DNA of 64,000 nt from Mermis nigrescens (Eukaryota; Nematoda; Enoplea; Mermithida; Mermithidae), in the NCBI GenBank assembly GCA_036768485.1, contig JAVLUZ010000253.1, positions 1 to 64,000 of the forward strand, read 5' to 3'. The notes under the pieces were generated by a model. It did no database searches, was not told the DNA's origin, and saw only the letters and a program-made list of their open reading frames with translations. Of this stretch, positions 1-10,314 are shown in pieces; the stretch's first letter is position 1; each line of letters begins with the position of its first letter. A program made the translations under genes and the position numbers.

Positions 1-503
1 ACAGTTCTTGTCACAGAAATTGCAAACGCAGCGCCTCTGTGATCTACTACAATTGACCAACTACCATAGAACATAAGCGCTTCTACCATAGCCACGCGTG
101 TTCGGTCATATTAAAATTGTGTTCGGCCTTAGTAGATCGCAGCTAGCATATTGCGTTATTTGTCACACAAACGGGAAAAAATTCCTCTATCTGCTTTGAT
201 TTTTTGCATGTGTGCGTCTCAAAAGTGTGTGCATGCTGCCTGTCCAGTCCGAGAAAAAAGGTAAAAATAGATTGGAATTTTCGTGCATACCATTATAATT
301 CTCGTTTCCTCTATTGTAATCTCATCTAAGAGATAATGGGCATAAAAATGAAAGAAAATAGTATTTCCTGTGTGTGTGATCAATTGCATATTGCTCTGCA
401 GCAAAAGAGCATTTTAAAATTTATTTCAGGCTGAGAGCATTCTGCGTTTTAAAACAAATTCACAGCCAATAAAGAGCAAAAGATTCAAAAATCATATAGG
501 CCC
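1..503 (+). repeat. Left terminal inverted repeat of the outer element
   Basis: This stretch is the inverted counterpart of 9111-9586. Recognisable landmarks in both arms are AGTAGATCGCAGCTAGC, the run TTTTACCTTTTTTCTCGG (seen here in reverse complement) and GCTGAGA followed by GTTTTAAAACAAATTCA. The short open frames inside it are shared by the two arms only because the arms are repeats. Confidence 0.8.
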
Positions 504-2314
504 AAAAATTTCTTTTGCTATCAGTAATATGATTTTAAAAAGCGCATCTTTTTGACTAAATCAAAATTAGAAATAAAATCAAAGCAAATTGCTCTTATCT
601 TTTGGAGGAAAAGGTTTTTTAAAAAGGTATTTACATTCTCCTACAAACCATATTTTTCACCATTATATTGCAAAATTGGGAAGAGAATGAATAGTGACTG
701 TAAGGTCTAAGCTAGTAGAAAATTTAACAAAATAGTGAAATATAGATGAAAAATACTTTTGCAAATTAATTGTACATCATCCTTAGTAGATCGCGGATAG
801 TAGAATGAGATGACCTTCTTATTGCGTATTAATACAAACATACAGTATGTGTGTCTTTTTCTCTACCGAATCGGAGAATAATACGACCAAGTCGTTATTT
901 GTTACAACGATGATCGTTTTACGCAAGTTGTAGTTTTAACGCGTGCTGCATGCAGGTTGGAAGGTTCCCTGCGCGCCTAAGTACGTGCTTTGTGCCTGCT
1001 GTATGCAGCGTAAATCGGAAAGATAAAAATAGCCAGGCTGGCCGTTCTTTTGACACAGGCATGGAAGAACGAAAATCTATTTTGTTGAAAAAATTGAACT
1101 AAATAAGCGTCTGAAGTGATTGGATAAAATAATTTATTTTTATTACATAATTTTATATAATAATCACATGATGATACAATTAGTAATATTAGAGGGGAAC
1201 TGACATGGAATACGACTGGACAGGAATTTGAAAATTGATATTTAAAATTATTTTTAAAATGAATGAATCAATTAATTAATCATGAATCTTTATTCGATTC
1301 TTTTATAGTGCTGAAAAGAATAATAAAATTAATCATATGTCATACCAGCACAGCATAGGGATTCTGGAGGGATGAAACCTAAATAATTTTGTATCAAAAA
1401 ACACCATTGATGCTCCTTCCTTCTGGCCACAAATGGCCATGGGGGGATTGTGACCCCATAAGTTGAAATACATACCCCTGCAAATTAATGTAGACCACAG
1501 AATTCTATTTTTAGTTATATTTTTGGCGATTTACCTTATTCTGACCCCTTGAATTTAGGTGCTGCATATTTAAAATTTTTTGTTACATAAAATAAACTAA
1601 ATAATAAATATCGTTATGCCTTTAAACTACAAAATTGATAAAAAATTCCTCAGTATCTGCTTTCAAAAATATTTTGTATCTTCGCTTTTTTCATTTATTT
1701 ACAATATGTACATCAATAATATATTAAGTTCAGAAGTGAAATACATTACATAGTGTCTGTCTCCTCAGGCAAGCATATAGTTAAAAAAATATTGCCCGTT
1801 CTATTATTTCGCGCAAATTTTATTCTGACCAGCCAGCTTTCTTTGCAATTTTTCTTGTTCAATTAAAGTACTTATATATGCGTATCTACCATTTTGTATT
1901 TATTCAATTCAGCGGACATACGCCTACACCAGTGATCGGACCGAGGCCTCGGCCCGGCCTCGGCCTCGGCAAGCCTCGGCGTTTTTTGGAGCCTCGGCCT
2001 CGGCGCCGAGGGCGAAGCTGAAAAGTGCCGAGGCGCCAAGGGTTAAAATCAAATTTGAATAAGTTTAATATATCCGTTAAATATTAACTATTTAGAATGC
2101 ATCTGCAGTATAGAGGCTGTTTCTTACCTATTGGCTTTTCTTATGGTTTTAGGCGCGTACCCAATTGATATTCATATGATGACTAAGTTTTATTTCTCAT
2201 GCTCGCTACATGGATCGGAAAGTACAGTGCAGAGAAAATAATCGTAATATTAAACACTTTATCTAATTAAAATAAATGTTTATATGTTTATTGTTGTTAG
2301 CCAGAATTCTGATT

Positions 2315-2515
2315 TTAATCTGATGAAGCAGATAATTCATCATCAACATCTAGATCATCTGAATCAGAGTTAGCCTCATCCATTTTGCCTTAATGTGCTA
2401 TCGCGTCATCATCGTCATCATCGTTTATCAGATTCTTTAAAGTCACACTATTATAACCAACTGCTTTGAGATTATGCTTTACAAAAAGGAGTTTTTGAAC
2501 ATACATTTGTCTGTC
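2315..2515 (-). pseudogene. Transposase C-terminal remnant (left arm)
   Basis: On the reverse strand an open stretch reads VQKLLFVKHNLKAVGYNS, then an Asp-rich run, and ends SDDLDVDDELSASSD before a TAA stop at 2315-2317. One in-frame TAA interrupts it after DDAIAH, where the better copy at 26947-27180 reads DDAIAQQGEMDEAN. The position next to a hAT-like terminus and an acidic C-terminal tail suggest the 3' end of the element's own transposase. No catalytic residues are present here, so the transposase assignment is inference from context. Confidence 0.5.
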
Positions 2516-2950
2516 ATTCATTCACCACAGCTTTTCTATTCTTCCACCGCATTGTCATGAATTATTTTTATTTTAGAGGTTTTGTGTGTCAGTATCACTG
2601 ATTAAGTATCCTACCAACCTTCCTGCATAGCATATAGTTCCTATTTTGACCCTAACGAAGAGCTCAGGCTCGTATACAGGGGGATTGAGGGGAAAGTGTC
2701 CCTTTCGAAATAAAATGTGAGAATAATCGTGAAAGATTTTTCGCGCTTCGCGTTGAATTTCACAATGATAATCTGTACAACCAAAAGCGTCTTTTCGCTA
2801 CATGGATCGGAAAGTACAGTCGCTACATGCAGAGGTGGATTCAAGGGGGGCGGCCGCTCCCCAATGGCCAAAATATTTGGCGAGATAAAGAATGGATATG
2901 CAATTTGCAATGATTTTTGGTCGTCAGTGACCATAATTTCTCAAATTTTT

Positions 2951-2967
2951 CCGGCGCTACGCGCCGG
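2951..2967. repeat. GC hairpin, 7-bp stem
   Basis: CCGGCGC-TAC-GCGCCGG is a perfect inverted repeat with a three-base loop, embedded in AT-rich DNA. It belongs to a set of similar hairpins scattered through the first 24 kb. Confidence 0.7.
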
Positions 2968-3420
2968 ATGATACCTATTAATGACATTTATTTACTTTCT
3001 TGGCGACCTGGGCCCGGTTTCACCATAAGTTTACGACTCCTAGGAGTCCTACGAGTTCCGTTTTACGGGAAAGTCGGGTTTCACCATCTTTTTACGAGTT
3101 ACAAATTACGACTACGAGTTACGAGTAACGAGCAACGGGTTAAGAGTTCGTATTATGAGGGTTTCACCAGGGTTTCCGTAGGACTCATAAAAACTCATTT
3201 TTTACGAGTACTTTTTGGACCTTTTTACGAGTACTCGTAATAAAATGTATATCTTTTCTGTTGCGTATGACATTCTTCGTTAGTCATTGTCTCTGTTTTA
3301 AACAGCATAATTATGTAATTAATTGCAGATTTTATGCCGCTCGATAGAAAAACATAGAAAGTGTTAATAAATGTTTGGGATTTAGTCAACAAGAATTAAT
3401 AAGCTTCTCAGAAAAATTTA

Positions 3421-5593
3421 TAATATACTTGGGTACCTATAATATACTTGGGTACCCCAACACCTGGGCACCCCCCTACAGCTATAACGGGACACTTCTG
3501 GAAGGTGCAGTTTTTTTTAAAAGAAAGATAATAAAAAAATTCGCTGCCCGTGTTTTTTTGTTTTTCTTGAAACTCAAAATTGACTGTGTAAAGAAGGTGT
3601 AAAGTTTTTGTGTAACGTTATAACATAGGACAAATTTTGGGACCTTTTTACTGCGGCATGTGGACAACTGAGTATTGATGACTCGAAGGATTGAACAGAA
3701 TAGGATAATAGAGGGATGAATTCTACAGATGACGCTTTTTTTGTTTTTTGAAATTCGCATTATTTATCGAACGGCAGTGTAAAGAGTGCGAAAATCTGGG
3801 GGTGAAAAAGCACTTTTTGGTCGAGTTTTCAACCTTCCTATGTCCGATACTAACTCCGGTTATGAGGTTTTTAAAATGTTTCCCGACAGAAATGTAGAGC
3901 GGATCAAGGGCTACATTCTGCATATAAGCAAAGTCTTGTATGCTCTATGGTGAGTTAGATCCTGGGGTTTAAAGTTTACACTCTAGTGGATGGTGTAAAA
4001 AAACGGATTTTTACTAAGATTTCTCTGACAAATTTTTCCGCTTATGAGTCAGTGCAAATCGAAGACAGCATTAATAAAGTGCCTCACAGGGGCTAAACAT
4101 CGCAGCAAACCGCATTTAAAAAAACGCAATATTGAGTTATTTATGGGGGTGTAAAGTTCGAAATCAGAGGTAAAAAATGGGCTAAAAAACACGTTTTTTC
4201 CGAAGTTTGATTGATAAATCATGCCAAATAATTTTTGCAACAGAATTTTGGCACACAGGAATGTACTACGATTTAAAAGCTACAAATTGTACCAAACCGA
4301 ATTTCTTTAAACTCAATGGGGAGTTCGGTACGGAATTTTAAAGTTTACAGTGTTCTAAATGATGGAGAATACGTTTTTGTTGCGTTTTTTGTTCGCCACT
4401 TTCTCCGTCCAGAAGTCGGGATAAGTCTAATAGAATAAAAATAAAGTGCTTTATATCGGGTGCATGTCAAAGCAAATTGTCTATACATTAATATTTAGCG
4501 AGTGTAAAGTCAAAAATTTGGAGTTTTAAATGCGTTTCTGTCTTGTTCTTTCTGCCTGCTTCTCCGGTTACGAGTCAGGGACACGTTTATCAAGTCTAGA
4601 AATGGACCAGGAATCAAATTTGATATGGCAGTCTGGCGCATATGTTTACACTCTACGGTGTTGTAAAGTAGTTTACACCAATTGTTAGTTTGCCCATAGA
4701 ACATTATGTAGACTTAATTTTTTCATAAATATTAATCGTAATATCGGAACAATATCAAAATTACGAATCTGACTAAAATCTTCTTTACACTAGGTGTTTA
4801 CATGAAGTTTACACTACATATATATTTATCTTCGTTTTTGAGCATTCCTGAAACCTAAATTTTCTTGGAGCCTAGAAGTTTTCAAAGGATCAAATGTGAG
4901 ACGTCACGTAGGCGCGTTTGTTTACATCCAACAGTGATGTAAAGTAGTTTACATTCATTGTTTATATGTCCTCAGACCGTTGTAGAGACATAATTTTTTC
5001 ATGAATGTTGATCATAATATCCGAGTAATTTTTTACACTGCATGTTAGCCTTTGTTCTAGAGCATTGCAGAAATCGAAATTTTTTCCTGAGATATAAAAA
5101 TTTACAGGGAATGAAATATATACGTCAATTGGGCGCGCTTGCTTACACTCAAAAGTATTGCAAAGTGGTTTAAACCTAATGTTTATTGTCTTTAAAACAT
5201 TATGGAGACTCATTTTTCCATAAATGTTGAAAGAAATATCGGAGCAATATCAAAATTACGAATCCGACTAAAATATTCTTTACGCTATGTGTTTGTGTAA
5301 AGTTTACGTTACGTGTTAACCCTAATTCGATAGACTTGCAGAGACTTTGTAACTGAAGTCAAGAAATTTTCAAGGATTCATATGTGAGACATCAATTAAG
5401 TGAGTTTGTTTACCCTCAAAAGTAATCTAAAGTGATTTAAAAATTATGTTCAAGTGTCCTTAGATCATTGAAGAGATGTAATTTTGTCTTAAATGGGTTG
5501 CATTAAAGTTAAATCTTTCTTAGCCGTGTTTATAATATGTTTCACAAAATCTTGCACATGGAGAGCTATCGTTTAATTGATGTAAATTGCCTG
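3421..5593. repeat. Diverged tandem repeats separating the two direct duplicates
   Basis: No gene is visible. The stretch is built of strongly diverged tandem units. In the left half the motif GTGTAAAG recurs about every 180-190 bases (near 3595, 3775, 3965, 4150, 4340, 4505). In the right half longer units of about 230-275 bases begin with TTACACTC/TTACATCC, followed by TGTAAAGTAGTTTACA-like sequence and ATAAATGTTGA (near 4647, 4920, 5152, 5412). A short duplicated phrase AATATACTTGGGTACC sits at the left boundary. It lies exactly between the two copies of the hAT-like arm. Confidence 0.6.
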
Positions 5594-5973
5594 CAGTGAT
5601 CGGACCGAGGCCTCGGCCTCGGCCTCGGCAAGCCTCGGCGTTTTTTGGAGCCTCGGCCTCGGCGCCGAGGGCGAAGCTGAAAAGTGCCGAGGCGCCGAGG
5701 GTTAAAATCAAATTTGAATAAGTTTAATATATCCGTTAAATATTAACTATTTAGAATGCATCTGCAGTATAGAGGCTGTTTCTTACCTATTGGCTTTTCT
5801 TATGGTTTTAGGCGCGTACCCAATTGATATTCATATGATGACTAAGTTTTATTTCTCATGCTCGCTACATGGATCGGAAAGTACAGTGCAGAGAAAATAA
5901 TCGTAATATTAAACACTTTATCTAATTAAAATAAATGTTTATATGTTTATTGTTGTTAGCCAGAATTCTGATT

Positions 5974-6174
5974 TTAATCTGATGAAGCAGATAATTCATC
6001 ATCAAGATCTAGATCATCTGAATCAGAGTTAGCCTCATCCATTTTGCCTTAATGTGCTATCGCGTCATCATCGTCGTCATCGTTTATCAGATTCTTTAAA
6101 GTCACACTATTATAACCAACTGCTTTGAGATTATGCTTTACAAAAAGGAGTTTTTGAACATACATTTGTCTGTC
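5974..6174 (-). pseudogene. Transposase C-terminal remnant (duplicate arm)
   Basis: This is the counterpart of 2315-2515 in the second direct duplicate. It has the same frame, the same Asp-rich run, the same in-frame TAA and the same terminal ELSASSD. Shared disablement means the stop predates the duplication. Confidence 0.5.
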
Positions 6175-6608
6175 ATTCATTCACCACAGCTTTTCTATTC
6201 TTCCACCGCATTGTCATGAATTATTTTTATTTTAGAGGTTTTGTGTGTCAGTATCACTGATTAAGTATCCTACCAACCTTCCTGCATAGCATATAGTTCC
6301 TATTTTGACCCTAACGAAGAGCTCAGGCTCGTATACAGGGGGATTGAGGGGAAAGTGTCCCTTTCGAAATAAAATGTGAGAATAATCGTGAAAGACTTTT
6401 CGCGCTTCGCGTTGAATTTCACAATGATAATCTGTACAACCAAAAGCGTCTTTTCGCTACATGGATCGGAAAGTACAGTCGCTACATGCAGAGGTGGATT
6501 CAAGGGGGCGGCCGCTCCCCAATGGCCAAAATATTTGACGAGATAAAGAATGGATATGCAATTTGCAATGATTTTTGGTCGTCAGTGACCATAATTTCTC
6601 AAATTTTT

Positions 6609-6625
6609 CCGGCGCTACGCGCCGG
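6609..6625. repeat. GC hairpin, 7-bp stem
   Basis: CCGGCGC-TAC-GCGCCGG, the duplicate of the hairpin at 2951-2967. Confidence 0.7.
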
Positions 6626-6667
6626 ATGATACCTATTAATGACGTTTATTTACTTTCTTGGCGACCT

Positions 6668-7136
6668 GGGCCCGGTTTCACCATAAGTTTACGACTCCTA
6701 AGAGTCCTACGAGTTCCGTTTTACGGGAAAGTCGGGTTTCACCATCTTTTTACGAGTTACAAATTACGACTACGAGTTACGAGTAACGAGCAACGGGTTA
6801 AGAGTTCGTATTACGAGGGTTTCACCAGGGTTTCCGTAGGACTCATAAAAACTCATTTTTTACGAGTACTTTTTGGACCTTTTTACGAGTACTCGTAATA
6901 AAATGTATATCTTTTCTGTTGCGTATGACATTCTTCGTTAGTCATTGTCTCTGTTTTAAACAGCATAATTATGTAATTAATTGCAGATTTTATGCCGCTC
7001 GATAGAAAAACATAGAAAGTGTTAATAAATGTTTGGGATTTAGTCAACAAGAATTAATAAGCTTCTCAGAAAATTTATGACTTTAAATAAAAACGAAAAT
7101 AATAATATTAGTAATAATAATAATGACGATAATGAC

Positions 7137-7200
<64 letters not shown>

Positions 7201-7264
7201 CTAATAATAAGAATATTACTAATACTAATAATAATAATTATTATTATTATCATAACAGTAATAC

Positions 7265-7307
<43 letters not shown>

Positions 7308-8111
7308 TATTATTATTATTATTATTATTACTATTATAATTTATAAACGAAATCAATTAAATCAAATTCAGAGACTTTACGAAGCTAAAAGTATATCACA
7401 GCGTATTATTTCAATTTTCAAATTTAACAAATCATTCTTAGTTGTCATTAATACGTACATAAAATATGCAGTCGGCTCTTTTCCGAAGGAAGTGCGATGA
7501 AATTCTAATTTTCAGAAATCTAATCAAAAATGTCTGATTTCCGCAATTCATGGAAAAATGTCTAAGTGATTGTAATATTTTTCATAAAAAAGCTGCGAAC
7601 ATCACTAACAAGGGCTAAAGAAATAAAATTCGAATTACTACTCAAGAATGCACCTTAAGAATCGAATTTTATGGGATTTCTCTAAAACGTTTTTTGAAAA
7701 ATATATTATTTTTTAATGCTAATCTTCTTACCCTTTACATGTGCTGCCAGTATATGTATTATGTAGGTGTGTGCACGAAAGTGAAACAAATTGAGAAAAA
7801 ACAAATCAGAAAACTATTAAACGCACTAGTCTGCCACTTCTTTACGAGTCCTATGGACCTCTTTTTGATCCGTGATAATATTACAAAATTTACGAATCTT
7901 TTCACTCGTAACATTCGATCGTAATATCTGGTGAAACCGCCCAGCCGTTATTCGTGAAAAAACACTCGTAAAAAGTACTCGTAGAACTCGTAACTCGTGG
8001 CTCGTAAATCTCAGTTTTTAGTGAAACGGAAATTTGTAGCACTCGTAGCCCGTACTCGTGAAACCGTCACCCGTAACTTGTAACTCGTAGCTTTGTGGTG
8101 AAACCGGGCCC
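6668..8111. mobile_element. Inverted-repeat-bounded insert with TACGAG arrays
   Basis: The segment begins GGGCCCGGTTTCACCA (6668-6683) and ends with its exact inverse TGGTGAAACCGGGCCC (8096-8111). Inside each end is an array of short ACGAGT/TACGAG motifs, and the centre carries an AAT/ATT microsatellite. The inverted family member shows the same ends near 19993 and 26550. I could not find a convincing target-site duplication, so this may be a nested element or an integral part of the larger one. Confidence 0.5.
7083..7345. repeat. (AAT)n/(ATT)n microsatellite with internal inversion
   Basis: Runs of AAT units switch to ATT units near 7236-7250 and again near 7305, so the array is partly self-complementary and could fold. 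Open frames through it are poly-Asn or poly-Ile artefacts. The counterpart in the inverted family member is at 25895-26110. Confidence 0.9.
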
Positions 8112-8599
8112 TGGGAGCCCTTTTCTGTTCATGTAGGTTTTAAAACAATTTTAACAGCAAAAACAGCTATTTTTGCATAGTTTTCATCTATTTTCAATAA
8201 AAAAATTTCAATGTTTCGCATCAAATGCTATAAATACAGGAAATCAAGCAGTAAATCATGCTTCTAGACGTCTATCCGCCTTAATTTTGCAAATTTTTCG
8301 GCGTCTCGCGCCAGATTTTTGTTAAAGTCTTAGAAATTTAATGATTTTTTCGCACAAAATTGTCGAATATTCTAAAATTTTAAGAAAAATATGACTTCAA
8401 AAGTGATTTTATGTAAAAGTATACAATGTAAAACACCGAAAAATGCTATTTCGCGCGTTAAGGGCAAAATTTTGGACCTCTTTTGACTTTTTTGGAAAAG
8501 TTTGTATACCGCCCCCTCCCGCTACTGGATGGATCAGAAAGTACAGTAATTTTCGCATTCGTCTGCTACCATAAAACGTTCAAAAACTCTTTTTGTAAA

Positions 8600-8756
8600 A
8601 CACAAAGCAGTTGCTTATAATAGTGTGGCTTTAAAGAATCTGATAAAGGCTGACGACGACGATAACGCGATAGCACAACAAGGCGAAATAGATGAGGCTA
8701 ACTTTGATTCAGATGATCTAGATTTCGATGATGAATTATCTGCTTCATCAGATTGA
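8600..8756 (+). pseudogene. Transposase C-terminal remnant (right arm)
   Basis: The frame reads AVAYNSVALKNLIK, an Asp run, AIAQQGEIDEANFDSDDL and ends DDELSASSD before TGA at 8754-8756. A short deletion near 8596 breaks the upstream frame relative to the copy at 26947. It points outward toward the right terminus, mirroring the left-arm copy, so both arms of this element carry the same transposase 3' end in opposite orientation. Confidence 0.5.
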
Positions 8757-9110
8757 AATAAAAATTCTGGCTAACACCAATAAACATGTGTTTTAGTTTG
8801 ATAAAGTGTTAAATATTACGATTATTCTCTAGCTCATGTACATACAAAATATTCTAAGAGTACTATTTATGGGTATAGGTATATAAGCTTGACCCTCGGC
8901 ATTACCCTCGGCCTCGGCCTCGGCCTCGGCCGAGGCAAGGATTTTAAGTTGCCTCGGCCTCGGCCGAGGCCGAGGGTCCAAAAGTACCCTCGGTCCGATC
9001 ACTGGCCTACACACACATGTAATAAAGGCAAGGCTTGAAAACAACAACAAATTTTTACCTCCTGATATTTTAATACACAAGCTCACAAAGATTTTGCTCG
9101 CGTTCCCTGG

Positions 9111-9586
9111 GTCTATATGATTTTTAAATCTTTTGCTCTTCATTGGCGATGAATTTGTTTTAAAACGCCAAACGTTCTCAGCCTGAAATTAATTTTAAAA
9201 TGCCCTTTTGCGGCAGAGCAATATGCAATTGATCGCAAACAGGAAATACTATTTTCTTCCATTTTTATGCCCATTATCTCTTAGATGAGATTCCAATGGA
9301 GGAAACGACAATTATAATGATATGCACAAAAATTCCAATCTATTTTTACCTTTTTTCTCGGACTGCACCTGCATCATGCACACGCTTTTGAGACGCACGC
9401 ATGCAAAAAATCAAAGCAATGTGACAAAAAACGCAATATGCTAGCTGCGATCTACTAAGGCCGAACACAATTTTAATATGACTGAACACGCGTGGCTACG
9501 ATATAAGCGCTTACGTTCTACTGTAGTTGGTCAATCGTAGTAGATCACAGCGGCGCTGCGTTTGCAATTTCCGTGACAAGAACTGT
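9111..9586 (-). repeat. Right terminal inverted repeat of the outer element
   Basis: This is the inverse of 1-503, ending GTGACAAGAACTGT at 9586. Substitutions and small indels relative to the left arm show the two arms have diverged since insertion. Confidence 0.8.
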
Positions 9587-10283
9587 AGCTACTAGATATA
9601 TCAAACAAGGAGGATACACAAATAGCAATCAACGATGTGACAATGGGCAAGATGAAAAATGGAAATAAATGCTACATGATAAAATATAAAAACATGTAAA
9701 CTAGCATGATACTAAAAGCTATAGTGTCATTAATAAACTAAATTCAAACTAAATTTCTTGACGAAAATCCCGGGTTTGTCCCAGGTGCCAAAAAATCCTC
9801 GGGCTTTTCCGGGTTTCCCGGATTCCCGCGTGATTGCCGCCACCCTGTCAATATATTGATGCGTATGTTATAGCATACGCACATGCAAATGCATAGCTAT
9901 TTTCGAATTTCGAAGATAACGCATAGTTCATTAGTTAATGGAATTTTCATAGAATCTTCAGGTTAGCAAAATCATGTTGATTGAATCTTATTTTTAATTC
10001 TGATTTTAATAACTTTCGAGAATTTCTTTAGCACTGCTTATCTTGCGAAAGTAGCAAAATGAGTTGAAAAGAAGACAAATGTCAAAAATATTCAACTATG
10101 TGCACTGCTTATAATTCGCACATTGCTTACCATTGAAAATAAGTGAAAGTAAGGTAAAACAAAAAATTGAAAAGAAAGTTTTGGCGCTTCGCGCCAGATA
10201 AAATTTCTGTGTTGCTATTATTGCTTATCTTAATAAAGTGAATCACTATAGAATTTAGATTTTCATTACTAACTTCAATACAC
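9587..10283. other. Intergenic, with one hAT-like terminus
   Basis: No gene is visible. Positions about 9765-9847 are a GC-rich stretch (CCCGGG, TTTCCCGGATTCCCG) ending CCGCCACCCTG. Read in reverse this begins CAGGGTGGCGG, a terminus style common among hAT elements. No partner end was identified. A perfect GGCGC-TTC-GCGCC hairpin lies at 10183-10195. The rest is AT-rich. Confidence 0.4.
10183..10195. repeat. GC hairpin, 5-bp stem
   Basis: GGCGC-TTC-GCGCC, embedded in AAAGTTTT and AGATAAAA. Confidence 0.65.
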
Positions 10284-10314
10284 ATGCAGCACAAACTTGT
10301 ACAAAATGGTTTCA

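Larger units (their letters stand above)
1930..3420 (+). repeat. Direct duplicate a of the hAT-like left arm
   Basis: This segment is nearly identical to 5594-7075, beginning at the transposon terminus CAGTGATCGGACCGAGG and ending just before the AAT microsatellite seen in the other copy. Differences are a short extra GC-rich stretch near 1950 and scattered substitutions. Because the target-site duplication pairs 1922-1929 with 9005-9012, this copy carries the original left end and the copy at 5594 is the rearrangement product, or part of a later one. Confidence 0.85.
5594..7075 (+). repeat. Direct duplicate b of the hAT-like left arm
   Basis: This is the second copy of the 1930-3420 segment and starts with the same terminus CAGTGATCGGACCGAGG. 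Its left flank (ATTGCCTG) does not match the right flank of the element at 9005, unlike the flank of copy a. Copy b continues directly into the microsatellite and right arm, so it is collinear with the inverted family member at 19091-27595. Confidence 0.85.
1930..9004. mobile_element. hAT-like element, copy 1, with CCTCGG subterminal arrays
   Basis: The ends are CAGTGATCGGACCGAGG at 1930 and its inverse CCTCGGTCCGATCACTG ending at 9004. The 8 bases GCCTACAC flank both sides (1922-1929 and 9005-9012), the target-site duplication length typical of the hAT superfamily. Just inside each end are GC-rich arrays of CCTCGG/GCCGAG hexamers. Each arm carries the 3' end of a transposase-like frame pointing outward. 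The element contains an internal direct duplication (1930-3420 and 5594-7075) separated by unrelated tandem-repeat DNA. The same family recurs in opposite orientation at 19091-27595. Confidence 0.85.
1..9586. mobile_element. Composite DNA transposon with ~480-bp terminal inverted repeats
   Basis: The window opens with ACAGTTCTTGTCAC, and the reverse complement of that end closes the element at 9586 (GTGACAAGAACTGT). The match continues inward for about 480 bases with scattered substitutions and small indels, to about 503 on the left and 9111 on the right. Without the nested element at 1930-9004 the outer element is about 2.5 kb. I see no transposase frame in its own sequence (1-1929 and 9013-9586), so it looks non-autonomous. 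The left target-site duplication cannot be checked because the element starts at the window edge, and it may extend further left. The superfamily is not assigned. Confidence 0.75.

Noticed and set aside
5520..5711. Glu/Ala-rich frames over CCTCGG runs (also near 8890-9000, 19090-19200, 27480-27600)
   Set aside because: The frames are produced by the hexamer array at the hAT-like ends and appear on both strands.
7077..7500. Poly-Asn and poly-Ile open frames
   Set aside because: They are translations of AAT/ATT microsatellite in different frames.
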